Shown: piece after piece, positions 46,423 through 55,063 of the stretch
Numbering within the stretch: the stretch's first letter is position 1
Layout of the letters: every line of letters begins with the position of its first letter
Assembly: GCA_018654745.1 (NCBI GenBank)
Contig: JABILA010000025.1
Span: forward strand, 1-64,000
Direction: 5' to 3'
Length of the DNA: 64,000 nucleotides
Origin: Alphaproteobacteria bacterium
Lineage (GTDB): Bacteria > Pseudomonadota > Alphaproteobacteria > UBA2966
The notes under the pieces: generated by a model
Database searches by the model: none
The model's input: the letters and a program-made list of their open reading frames with translations, nothing else
Told to the model about the DNA's origin: nothing
Made by a program: the position numbers and the translations under genes

Positions 46423-47292
46423 GTGACGACTTTTAATTTTGGTGACATTTCAGTAACAAGAATTGAAGAAAGCCTGAAGCCGGTCTTCGATCCATACAAA
46501 TTTATGCCGGATTTTGACCCGGCACTGGTAGAGCCTCACATGTCATGGCTGGCGCCCAATCACTTCGACCCCGAGACAGGCTTGTTGGTCATGAGCATGC
46601 ACAGCTGGTTGATCCGCACACCCGACCATACGATCCTGATCGACACCTGTGTCGGTGATCACACACATATACCGAACCTGCCTGCCTATCATATGCAGCA
46701 ATTTCCCTACCTCAAAAACCTTGCAGCCGCAGGCGTCACACCGGAGGAAATTGATTACGTATTGTGTACCCATTTGCATTCCGATCACGTGGGTTGGCAT
46801 ACAAAACTGGTCGATGGGCGTCATGTACCAACCTTTCCCAATGCCCGTTATGTCATTTCAAAAACCGAGTTTGAAAATTCTGCGGCATCGGCAGATGCCG
46901 AAGACAACAACGGCGCCTTTCAAAGCCGGATCATGCCGGTTGTCGATGCCGGTCTCAGCGAGCTGGTCAGTGGCGACCATGCCATCGGTGACAGTTTGAC
47001 TATTACCCCCGCACCCGGACACACACCAGGTCATGTTGCCATGACTTTGACACATGCAGGTCAGAATGGATTGTTTATTGGTGACGCCATGCATTCGGCG
47101 ATACAAGGGGTTTTCCCTGACTGGAACAGCGCCTTTTGCCAGGATGCAGATCAGGCGCGCAGCACCCGGCGGAAGCTGCTCGAATATTGCTGCGAACATG
47201 ACGCCTTATTGATGCCACAACATTTTGGTATCCCTTTTGCAACCAAAGTCCAGGCAAGGGAAAATGCCTTTGCCTTCGATTTCATGAGTTGA
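46423..47292 (+). CDS. MBL-fold metallo-hydrolase
   Basis: 289 residues of the metallo-beta-lactamase superfamily. The zinc motif is CTHLHSDHVGW, with further ligands in PAPGHTPGHVAMTL and IGDAMHSAIQG, and the late QHFG(I). Family members hydrolyse lactones, thioesters or phosphodiesters; substrate unknown. The GTG at 46423 is favoured because AGAGGTG stands just upstream; ATGs at 46372 and 46396 would also keep the frame. It runs into the DUF6134 gene with a 14-bp gap. Confidence 0.85.
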   Translation: MTTFNFGDISVTRIEESLKPVFDPYKFMPDFDPALVEPHMSWLAPNHFDPETGLLVMSMHSWLIRTPDHTILIDTCVGDHTHIPNLPAYHMQQFPYLKNLAAAGVTPEEIDYVLCTHLHSDHVGWHTKLVDGRHVPTFPNARYVISKTEFENSAASADAEDNNGAFQSRIMPVVDAGLSELVSGDHAIGDSLTITPAPGHTPGHVAMTLTHAGQNGLFIGDAMHSAIQGVFPDWNSAFCQDADQARSTRRKLLEYCCEHDALLMPQHFGIPFATKVQARENAFAFDFMS

Positions 47293-47306
47293 GGGAACGA
47301 TACGGG

Positions 47307-47969
47307 ATGGCAAGAACGAATTTATTTCTGGCTGCAGCAATATGCTGGCTTATTGCCACACCTGCGGTCGCTGAAATCTGTCCCCTGCCCGGAGAAACGC
47401 TGAACTACACGATCTTCAATGACGACGACGATGTCGGTGGACTGGAACTGGCGTTCAACCAGAACGGTGAACAGGCGACGGTTAATGTCTCCATGAAAAT
47501 TCTGGTCAGGATATTGATGGTTCCAGCCTTTCGTTTCAAACATTCCTCAACCGAGGTCTGGTCACGGGACCGGCTGAAGACCCTGACCGCAAATACAAGC
47601 GATAACGGCGACAAATTTGCCATCTCCATGAAACAGATCGGTGACCAACATGAGATCAAGTCGGAAGATGGTCTGAACACGCATAAGGGAACCCGCTTGA
47701 CCGAATTGCTGTGGTGCGAAGGTGCTGCAAGGGGTGGTGCGATTATCAGCACTCTGACCGGCAATGTCAGCGACATACCCATCGATTTCATTGGTCGGGA
47801 AGACATTGAGCTTAATGGACGTACGATCCGGACGCGACATTATCGCTTCGTCAGAAAAAAGCGTGTCGGCAATTTCTGGTACGACGAAGACGGCTTTCTT
47901 GTAAAGCTGACCTATCCAACCAGGTACTATTCTGTCGCGAGTTTCGTTCTTCAGGATCAGGGAAACTAG
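47307..47969 (+). CDS. DUF6134 family exported protein
   Basis: 220 residues with a signal peptide (ARTNLFLAAAICWLIATPAVA) and a beta-rich domain containing LNYTIFNDDDDVGGLELAF and SMKILVRILMVPAFRFKHSSTEVWSRDRL, fitting DUF6134 (a lipocalin-like set of periplasmic proteins). The ATG at 47307 is chosen over a TTG at 47289 that overlaps the MBL gene. Role unknown. One base separates its stop from the glutathionyl-hydroquinone reductase gene, so the two are in one operon. Confidence 0.75.
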   Translation: MARTNLFLAAAICWLIATPAVAEICPLPGETLNYTIFNDDDDVGGLELAFNQNGEQATVNVSMKILVRILMVPAFRFKHSSTEVWSRDRLKTLTANTSDNGDKFAISMKQIGDQHEIKSEDGLNTHKGTRLTELLWCEGAARGGAIISTLTGNVSDIPIDFIGREDIELNGRTIRTRHYRFVRKKRVGNFWYDEDGFLVKLTYPTRYYSVASFVLQDQGN

Positions 47970-47970
47970 A

Positions 47971-48969
47971 ATGGGTAAGTTGATTGGTGGCTCATGGTTG
48001 GACGATACAGAATTGGCTGCCGCTGAGGCGACAGCCACTGACGATAACGGTGCATTTGTTCGGGCGGAATCTGTCATTCGCCACTGGGTAACACAGGATG
48101 GAACTGCAGGTCCTTCTGGTGAAGGCGGTTTCAAGGCAGAAGCTGGCCGTTATCACCTGTATGCAGCTCTGAATTGTCCATGGGCGCACCGGGCGCTGAT
48201 TTTTCGCAAGCTCAAACAGCTTGAGGAAGCGATTTCAATTTCTTACGTCACGCCGAAACGGTCTGATCAGGGCTGGATTTTTGACAACAAAGACCCGGTA
48301 TTTACAGATCATCTGTTCAGCAAAGCCGCCCTGCATCAAATTTACACGCAGGCTCAGGCTGATTATACGGGCCGTGTAACTGTACCGGTATTGTGGGACA
48401 AGCACCGTCAAACCATGGTCAATAACGAATCTTCCGAAGTTATTCGGATGCTGAACTCAGCCTTCAACGAATTCACCGAAAACAAAACGGATTATTATCC
48501 ACCGGAGCAGCGTGATGAAATCGATACCTTGAACGATCGTATCTATGCGACGATCAACAATGGTGTTTACCGGGCTGGATTTGCGCGCAGTCAGTCAGCC
48601 TATGATGAAGCAGTCGTCGCTATTTTTGACACCCTGGACATGCTGGATGAAAGACTGGCGGACCGTCGGTATCTTATGGGTGATCAACAGACGGAGGCGG
48701 ATTGGCGGTTGTTTCCAACACTGGCCAGATTCGATGTGGCTTATGTCGGGGCCTTTAAATGCAATATCCGCAGGATCGTGGATTACAGCAATCTCTGGCC
48801 CTATGCCCGAGACCTCTATCAAACGTCAGGCATTGCTGAAACTGTGCGGCACGATATTTACAAACAGGGTTACTATTCAAAAAGTGATATCCGAAACCCT
48901 TTGGGCATTGTGCCAAAAGGCCCTGCCATCGATTTTTCGGAACCGCACCAGCGCCAACAGTTGGGATAA
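47971..48969 (+). CDS. Glutathionyl-hydroquinone reductase (YqjG/Xi-class GST)
   Basis: 332 residues of the Xi-class GST family, which reduces glutathionyl-hydroquinones with glutathione. The catalytic Cys is in ALNCPWAHRALIFRKLK (about 64-79). VPVLWDKHRQTMVNNESSEVIRML binds glutathione, and the C-terminal domain ends YYSKSDIRNPLGIVPKGP. Together with the periplasmic DUF6134 protein next door it may serve quinone or redox stress, though that is a guess. Confidence 0.92.
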   Translation: MGKLIGGSWLDDTELAAAEATATDDNGAFVRAESVIRHWVTQDGTAGPSGEGGFKAEAGRYHLYAALNCPWAHRALIFRKLKQLEEAISISYVTPKRSDQGWIFDNKDPVFTDHLFSKAALHQIYTQAQADYTGRVTVPVLWDKHRQTMVNNESSEVIRMLNSAFNEFTENKTDYYPPEQRDEIDTLNDRIYATINNGVYRAGFARSQSAYDEAVVAIFDTLDMLDERLADRRYLMGDQQTEADWRLFPTLARFDVAYVGAFKCNIRRIVDYSNLWPYARDLYQTSGIAETVRHDIYKQGYYSKSDIRNPLGIVPKGPAIDFSEPHQRQQLG

Positions 48970-49017
48970 GCAGTCATTCCACAAAGTCATTGAAAGATTA
49001 ATCAACGTAATCTTCTA

Positions 49018-49326
49018 TCAATATTCGGTCACACTGCCATCTGTGTTGTCGACGATCATAACCGTATCGAAATATTCGATGGTGGGCGTGCTGCCATGTA
49101 CATCCTTGCACCGTTGCCGCCAGACTTCATTGTGCGCCGCATCCGCGGCCTCCCGGCTGTGCCAGAAATAGACGCCACGGACATCCTGATCGCCATCAAA
49201 CAAAAAATGCTTCCGCACAAGTTCCTTTTCACTTTGCCAGCGTTCGGCGACGGTTCGCGCATCAGCCAGGACTTCTTCACGGGTTGTACCGGGCTTTACT
49301 TCAAAGCGCACAATTTCACAGATCAT
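49018..49326 (-). CDS. ABM-type monooxygenase-like protein
   Basis: 102 residues of the dimeric ferredoxin-like barrel group (antibiotic biosynthesis monooxygenase/YdhR-like): MICEIVRFEVKPGTTREEVLADARTVAERWQSEK and VYFWHSREAADAAHNEVWRQR fit its two strand-helix units. No catalytic residues are diagnostic. It is monocistronic. Confidence 0.75.
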   Translation of the reverse strand: MICEIVRFEVKPGTTREEVLADARTVAERWQSEKELVRKHFLFDGDQDVRGVYFWHSREAADAAHNEVWRQRCKDVHGSTPTIEYFDTVMIVDNTDGSVTEY

Positions 49327-49506
49327 CTCAAACTGCCTTTGGTGTAATTTCTGTCATATTGACGAAGTATATACATATTCAGCCATCGGTTTCGACCATC
49401 ATTATTAACATCACCGTCTGGTTGATCGACATCCTTTTGGCCTTGCCGACCGAACCCGGGACATATACTTTTCAAAGACTGTTTCCTCTCAATATGGCCA
49501 AATCAT

Positions 49507-50901
49507 ATGTCCGTTCAGAGCATTTCTACCGGCGTCGCGTCTACGATTGAAGAGATCCAATCCCTGATTGGAGATCGTCTGTCGACGGCCCTGGCTGTAC
49601 GTGAGCATCACGGCAAGGATCTGTCGCATCACCCACTCCAGGCACCTGATGCTGTAGCCTTTGCCGAGAGCACAGAAGAAGTGGCCGCGATCGTGCGGAT
49701 TTGCGCCCGCAACAAAACGCCGATCATTGCCTACGGGACAGGTACATCGCTGGAAGGTCATATCACCGCTGTTCAGGGTGGAATTTGTGTTGACGTCAGT
49801 AACATGAACGAAATCCTGCGCGTGGGTCAGGAAGACATGGATGTCACATTGCAGCCTGGCGTCACCCGCAAGCAATTGAATGAACATTTGCGCGACATGG
49901 GATTGTTTTTCCCCGTCGACCCTGGTGCTGATGCCTCACTGGGTGGCATGACCGCAACCCGGGCGTCGGGCACAAATGCAGTGCGCTACGGCACGATGCG
50001 CGAAAATGTTTTGTCGATGACCGTTGTGATGGCTGACGGCAAGATCGTGCGAACAGCGCGCAGATCGCGAAAGTCATCTGCCGGTTATGATTTAACAAGG
50101 CTGATGGTCGGATCAGAAGGCACACTGGGTATCATCACAGAGGTGACCTTGCGCCTGTACGGAATTCCAGAAGCTATATCAGCGGCTGTGTGTACGTTTG
50201 AAAATCTTGAGGGTGCTGTTGATACCGTTATCCAGACAATCCAGATCGGCATCCCCATCGCGCGCATAGAATTGCTGGACGATGTGCAGATGGACGCGAT
50301 CAATAAATATTCAGGTCTTGATTATCCGGCGAAATCAACTTTGTTCCTCGAATTCCACGGATCAGATCACAGCGTCAAGGAACAGGCCGAAATGGTTCAG
50401 GATCTGGCCTCGGAAAACGGCGGCGGCGATTTCCAGTTTGCGACCAGCACAGAAGATCGCAGCAAATTGTGGCAGGCGCGGCACGACGCCGCCCATTCCT
50501 GCAATGCACTGCGGCCTGGCTGTGTCCTGTGGGCGACAGACGTTTGTGTGCCAATTTCACGCCTGGCAGAATGTATCCACGAGACCAAAAAAGATCTTGC
50601 GACCGCTTCCATGCCAGCGCCTCTGGTTGGCCATGTGGGAGACGGTAATTTTCATCTTTGCTTCATTATCGACCCGGACAAACCCGAAGAAATGGCAGAA
50701 GCGCAAACTTTGAATGGGCGCCTGATCGACCGGGCACTGGATATGGATGGCACCTGTACCGGTGAACATGGCGTTGGTCTGGGCAAAATAGCCTATATGG
50801 AACGCGAACATGGCGAAGGTATTTCCGTCATGCGGGCCATCAAAAAAACCCTCGACCCGGATAACATCATGAACCCCGGCAAAATTATTTCAATGAATTA
50901 A
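49507..50901 (+). CDS. FAD-binding oxidoreductase (D-lactate dehydrogenase/glycolate oxidase-like)
   Basis: 464 residues of the FAD-linked oxidase superfamily (PCMH-type FAD domain, about 40-220, with PIIAYGTGTSLEGHITAVQGG and LGGMTATRASGTNAVRYGTMRENV) and the C-terminal cap with GHVGDGNFHLCFIIDP and CTGEHGVGLGKIAYMEREHG, where the catalytic His/metal residues lie. Closest in pattern to cytochrome-linked D-lactate dehydrogenases. It is preceded by a 180-bp intergenic region and stands alone, so the physiological substrate (D-lactate or another 2-hydroxyacid) is not settled. Confidence 0.88.
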   Translation: MSVQSISTGVASTIEEIQSLIGDRLSTALAVREHHGKDLSHHPLQAPDAVAFAESTEEVAAIVRICARNKTPIIAYGTGTSLEGHITAVQGGICVDVSNMNEILRVGQEDMDVTLQPGVTRKQLNEHLRDMGLFFPVDPGADASLGGMTATRASGTNAVRYGTMRENVLSMTVVMADGKIVRTARRSRKSSAGYDLTRLMVGSEGTLGIITEVTLRLYGIPEAISAAVCTFENLEGAVDTVIQTIQIGIPIARIELLDDVQMDAINKYSGLDYPAKSTLFLEFHGSDHSVKEQAEMVQDLASENGGGDFQFATSTEDRSKLWQARHDAAHSCNALRPGCVLWATDVCVPISRLAECIHETKKDLATASMPAPLVGHVGDGNFHLCFIIDPDKPEEMAEAQTLNGRLIDRALDMDGTCTGEHGVGLGKIAYMEREHGEGISVMRAIKKTLDPDNIMNPGKIISMN

Positions 50902-50927
50902 GGCTATTTGGGCTTGATCAGAGTTTT

Positions 50928-51113
50928 TCAGTTTTCAGGTTTATCCAGTTCATGCCCATCTAACTTGCTGATCTGACTACTTTTATCAGCCTTGTCCTTT
51001 TGCTTTTCCACCTTGGTCCGGCCGTGAAGGGTGCGATTCTGCTCTGCCTGTTGCCGCTTTCTTTCGCGGCTCTGGTTTTTGCGAAACTTGTTCAGGTTTA
51101 CAACTTCAGTCAT
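50928..51113 (-). CDS. DUF4169 family protein
   Basis: 61 residues, mostly charged: VVNLNKFRKNQSRERKRQQAEQNRTLHGRTKVEKQ is the DUF4169 pattern (NLNKFRK then N.R..GRTK.EK), a small alphaproteobacterial family of unknown function. The basic, Q- and R-rich sequence suggests nucleic-acid or ribosome contact, but this is not shown. Confidence 0.9.
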   Translation of the reverse strand: MTEVVNLNKFRKNQSRERKRQQAEQNRTLHGRTKVEKQKDKADKSSQISKLDGHELDKPEN

Positions 51114-51249
51114 CTGACCGGTCAGCTTTCATTCAGTCGCAGGAAATACGGACAGGCGATTTAATACCGTACCGTTTCCGGTTATATTACCGGATAATAT
51201 TGCGACCCCTGGTAAAAGGGTCTGATCAGAATACTGCAAAGAGGCTGCT

Positions 51250-54200
51250 GTGAAAAAGGCGTTATTTATTGTTGTTGGTCTTGTTGTCCTGGCCATAGGT
51301 GCTGCTCTGGTCGTGCCAGGTATGATCAACTGGAATGACTACAGATCAGAAATCGCGGCAAAAGCACGGGAAGCCACCGGCCGCAGACTGGCCATCGACG
51401 GTGATATTGGCTTCACCATTCTACCAACACCAGCCTTACAAGTCAGCCGCCTCCGCCTGGCAAACCTGCCCGGTGCCGCTGTACCTGAAATGGCAACAAT
51501 AAGCAGCCTGGAAGTTGAAGTCGCCCTGATACCTCTTATCAGCGGCGAAATTCAGATAAATCGTGTCCGTGTCGTCAAGCCGGTCATATCTATCGAAGTC
51601 CTTGCCGATGGACGCGCAAACTACGACTTTGGCAGTAGCGGTACCAGCAACAAGAACAGCGACGGCAATACTGATTTAAGCCTGGACAGCCTGGTGATTG
51701 AAGACGCCAAAATCACCTACATTGATGCAAAATCCGGCCTGGGCGAAACAATAGAAGGTTTGAGCGCCGAGTTATCAGCTGGATCCCTAAGCGGTCCGTT
51801 CAAAGCTGAGGGTCGATTGACGGCACGAAACCTGACCACGACGTTCAAGGCTTCCACAGGCGCTTTGAATACCGGACGATCGATACCATTGAATCTGGCC
51901 CTGGGTCTGGCAAATGGTGCCGGAACAATGTCCTTCAAAGGCAGCATCAGTCAGGCAAGTGCCGAGGGCATTCTGAAAGGAAAGCTGGTCGTCACAGCAC
52001 CGGATGCCCTGACCCTCGCCCAGGCATTGCAGCCGGTGACAGGGTCCGAAGCACCGGAATTACCTGCCCTGAAACAGAAGCTTTCTATCAATGGCGATAT
52101 TGAAGCCAGTGCCAAATCAGCAGCACTGAATAATATTGTTACCAAAATCGGAGAAACCACTGCAGCCGGTGCGGTTAGCGCAAGCTTTGACAAAGCCCTG
52201 AATGTCGACCTGGCCCTGGATGTAAATCGGGTAAACCTGGACACCTGGCTTCAACCGGCACCCGAAAAAGACTCAGCGAATGTGACGGCGAACACGGAAA
52301 CCGATCAACCTGCAGCGCCATTTGCGATCCCGGCAGATATCTCAGGCACCGCAGCCTTGACCGTCAGCGGTATCACCTGGAAAGGCAGCGCAATCCGTCA
52401 GGTTGAAGCCGCTGCGTCGGTTGCCAAAGGTGTTGTGAATATTGAAAAAATTGCCGCCAACCTGCCGGGTGGTGCGAACATCGATCTGGTTGGAAATCTT
52501 CAGGCCAAGAACAAACTGCCGCAATTTGAAGGCGCTGTCCGGGCTTCTGCCGATAATTTACGTGCCTTTTTGAACTGGGTCGGCGCTGATATCTCCAGTG
52601 TTCCCATGGATCGTTTACGGTCTTCATCCCTATCTGCAACCGTTCGCGCGACGCCAAAACTGGCCGAAGTCTACGGTATCGATTTACGCCTGGACTCAAC
52701 AAAGCTGACGGGTGGTGCAGCCTATGCGTTTCGCAAGCGACCGGCTTTCAGCGTCGATTTCGCCATCGATCAGTTGAACCTCGATGTCTACCAGAAAAAG
52801 CAACCAGCTGAAAAACCAAAAGCAGCAACAGGATCGCTGCTGTCGCCACCTTCGGGCAAGCTACCGCCTGATGTTGCCCGGATGCTGAACGCTTTTGATG
52901 CCAACCTGAAACTGGCCGTCAAGAAATTCACCGCCAACGGCGTTTCCATCAAAGGTGCCCTTGTTGACGTAGGCTTGCTTGGTGGCGATTTAACAGTTCG
53001 CAACATTCGAACAGATGATCTTGGCGGTGCAAAATTTGCCTTTCAGGGTAAGGCCAGTGATCTGGGCGGTAAACCTGTCGTTGATGGCCGTCTTGATTTG
53101 CAAGCCAACAATGTTCAGGGACTGACACGCCTGGCTGGTATAACATTGCCGGTACCTGCGTCGAAACTGGGCCGCTTCCACGCCGCCGGACGCGTCAAAG
53201 GTAGTGGTGACGCCATATCAGTTGACCTGACCGTTTTGGCTGCCAGAACCTCCACGGCCTTGAAAGGCAACGTTTCCATGAACGGGGCAGGCCCTCGTTT
53301 CGACATGGCAATTACGGCCTCCAACAACAGTTATGTGAATTTATGGCAGATTTTCGACCCTGGTTTTCGCATGGCCACGGGTGGCAAGGATGGCCCACTT
53401 AACCTGACAGGCAAGATCGACGGTGATCTTACTCTGATCAACCTTGACCTCAAGGCCCGGTTGGGGAACGCGAGGATAACAACAGCGGGCAAGCTCAAGC
53501 CTCTATCGGGGCCCGGTTATACTTTGGCCTTTTCTGCCGGGCATCCGAATGCGCCCGGATTTCTCCAGGGGTTGGGCATTGCCTACACGCCTGCGGGTCG
53601 CAATTTTGGTGGCTTGGCGCTTAAAGCCCAAATCTCCGGCGACAGCGAAACTGTTGGCATCAAGAACCTGAAAGGGAACTTTGGTCCGCTGGCCATCGCA
53701 GGCAATGTAGCCGCGTCATTTATCGGCCAGCGTCCATCCATTGCTGCCGAAGTGCAAACCAGTGAGATTTTCGTCGACCTTTTCCTGCCGCGTGGATCTG
53801 ACGGCGCGAAATCAAATCGTTCAGGAGGAGGAACGACAGGCAAAGGGGTTGAGCGCTGGTCCTCCGACCCCATCGACCTGAGTGCATTGGGTAGTGCTGA
53901 CATTAACATCAGCTTGACAGCACCTGGCATAATCTATGGGGCTTACGAGTTCGGAAAGCCTGCTGTCACTGCCATACTGAAAGACGGGGTTCTACGCATT
54001 GACCCACTGAAAGGCAAACTATTTGATGGTGACGTTGCCCTGACAGCCCGGATCGCAGATGGCCAGGTTCCGGCTGTTGATCTGGCCCTGGCCGTTACCG
54101 GTGGTAACCTGAAAAAAGCCCTCTTGCAGGCGGCACAAATTGATGCGGCGACCGGCACTGTCCGGATCGATGGCAAGTTTTCCACCCGCGGCCACAGTCA

Positions 54201-54837
54201 GCGAGATATGGTATCAAGATTGTCCGGAGATGCGTCGTTTGCGTCCGAAACCGGCATCGTCAAGGGCGTTGATTTGAAACGTCTGAGCGCCAATCTCACT
54301 CAGCTGGATCGCACGCGTGATTTCCTTAACCTGATCCAGTCTTCCATGAGCGGCGGCCAGACCAACTACACCAGCCTTGGCGGCAGTTTCACCATTGAAA
54401 ATGGCGTTGCCCGCAGCAACGATCTGAAAGCTGATCTGGAAGCCGGTGCCGGTGCAGGCACAGCGGTCATCGATCTGCCGAGATGGGTGCTGGATATGGC
54501 CGCGACCTTCCGCCTGACTGAACATCCCAAGGCACCACCCATTGGTCTTGTGCTACGGGGTCCTTTGGATAACCCCAAAAGGGACATCAAAAGCCGCGAG
54601 CTTGAAAATTATGTCGCCAGTCGCGTCGGTAAAACCCTTGTGCGCAAATTCCTTGGCAACAAAGCCAAGGGATTAGGCGGATTATTGCAGTCTGGCGGCG
54701 GCACCCAACAGCCAACGACACAACAACAGCCATCATCCAATGAGCCTCCGGCCCAACCGGTTCAGCAACAGCCACAACAGCCATTAAAAGCCGAGGACGC
54801 TGTGAAAGGTTTGTTGAAGGGATTGTTCAAGAATTAA
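51250..54837 (+). CDS. AsmA family protein
   Basis: 1195 residues. An N-terminal membrane anchor (ALFIVVGLVVLAIGAALVVPG) is followed by the AsmA domain opening INWNDYRSEIAAKAREATGRRLAIDGDI and FTILPTPALQVSRLRLANLPGA, then a very long beta-rich stretch typical of TamB/AsmA-like proteins, now thought to form lipid-carrying bridges between the two membranes. Near the C-terminus a Q/P-rich tail (about 1160-1185) precedes LKAEDAVKGLLKGLF. Large AsmA proteins are usual in alphaproteobacteria. The GTG start has GAGG five bases upstream. Confidence 0.93.
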   Translation: MKKALFIVVGLVVLAIGAALVVPGMINWNDYRSEIAAKAREATGRRLAIDGDIGFTILPTPALQVSRLRLANLPGAAVPEMATISSLEVEVALIPLISGEIQINRVRVVKPVISIEVLADGRANYDFGSSGTSNKNSDGNTDLSLDSLVIEDAKITYIDAKSGLGETIEGLSAELSAGSLSGPFKAEGRLTARNLTTTFKASTGALNTGRSIPLNLALGLANGAGTMSFKGSISQASAEGILKGKLVVTAPDALTLAQALQPVTGSEAPELPALKQKLSINGDIEASAKSAALNNIVTKIGETTAAGAVSASFDKALNVDLALDVNRVNLDTWLQPAPEKDSANVTANTETDQPAAPFAIPADISGTAALTVSGITWKGSAIRQVEAAASVAKGVVNIEKIAANLPGGANIDLVGNLQAKNKLPQFEGAVRASADNLRAFLNWVGADISSVPMDRLRSSSLSATVRATPKLAEVYGIDLRLDSTKLTGGAAYAFRKRPAFSVDFAIDQLNLDVYQKKQPAEKPKAATGSLLSPPSGKLPPDVARMLNAFDANLKLAVKKFTANGVSIKGALVDVGLLGGDLTVRNIRTDDLGGAKFAFQGKASDLGGKPVVDGRLDLQANNVQGLTRLAGITLPVPASKLGRFHAAGRVKGSGDAISVDLTVLAARTSTALKGNVSMNGAGPRFDMAITASNNSYVNLWQIFDPGFRMATGGKDGPLNLTGKIDGDLTLINLDLKARLGNARITTAGKLKPLSGPGYTLAFSAGHPNAPGFLQGLGIAYTPAGRNFGGLALKAQISGDSETVGIKNLKGNFGPLAIAGNVAASFIGQRPSIAAEVQTSEIFVDLFLPRGSDGAKSNRSGGGTTGKGVERWSSDPIDLSALGSADINISLTAPGIIYGAYEFGKPAVTAILKDGVLRIDPLKGKLFDGDVALTARIADGQVPAVDLALAVTGGNLKKALLQAAQIDAATGTVRIDGKFSTRGHSQRDMVSRLSGDASFASETGIVKGVDLKRLSANLTQLDRTRDFLNLIQSSMSGGQTNYTSLGGSFTIENGVARSNDLKADLEAGAGAGTAVIDLPRWVLDMAATFRLTEHPKAPPIGLVLRGPLDNPKRDIKSRELENYVASRVGKTLVRKFLGNKAKGLGGLLQSGGGTQQPTTQQQPSSNEPPAQPVQQQPQQPLKAEDAVKGLLKGLFKN

Positions 54838-54903
54838 GAGCTGTTTGAATTGCTGTGTGGATGGGCTATTTTCCGAATAACATGGATTTGTAGCTTCTGG
54901 CTT

Positions 54904-55000
54904 CACCCCCACCCAACCCTCCCCCATCAAGGGGGAGGACTTTAAGAGAAAAGCCCGAATACTCCCTCCCCCCTCGTGGGGGAGGGTTGGGGTGGGGGGG
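54904..55000. repeat. Long G/C palindromic intergenic repeat
   Basis: The block reads CCCCCACCCAACCCTCCCCC (54906 on) and, after a middle with smaller CCCCC/GGGGG hairpins, its inverse GGGGGAGGGTTGGGGTGGGG (to 54998). It is another dispersed palindromic repeat type known from many alphaproteobacteria, and would form a strong cruciform or RNA hairpin in the gap between the AsmA gene and pcrA. Both strands are purine- or pyrimidine-rich, so other structures are possible. Confidence 0.8.
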
Positions 55001-55063
55001 ACAGCAGTTTTCAAAGTTCCTAAACCTTCAACTTGCTCAATACCAGAAATGTTTTGCCAACAC

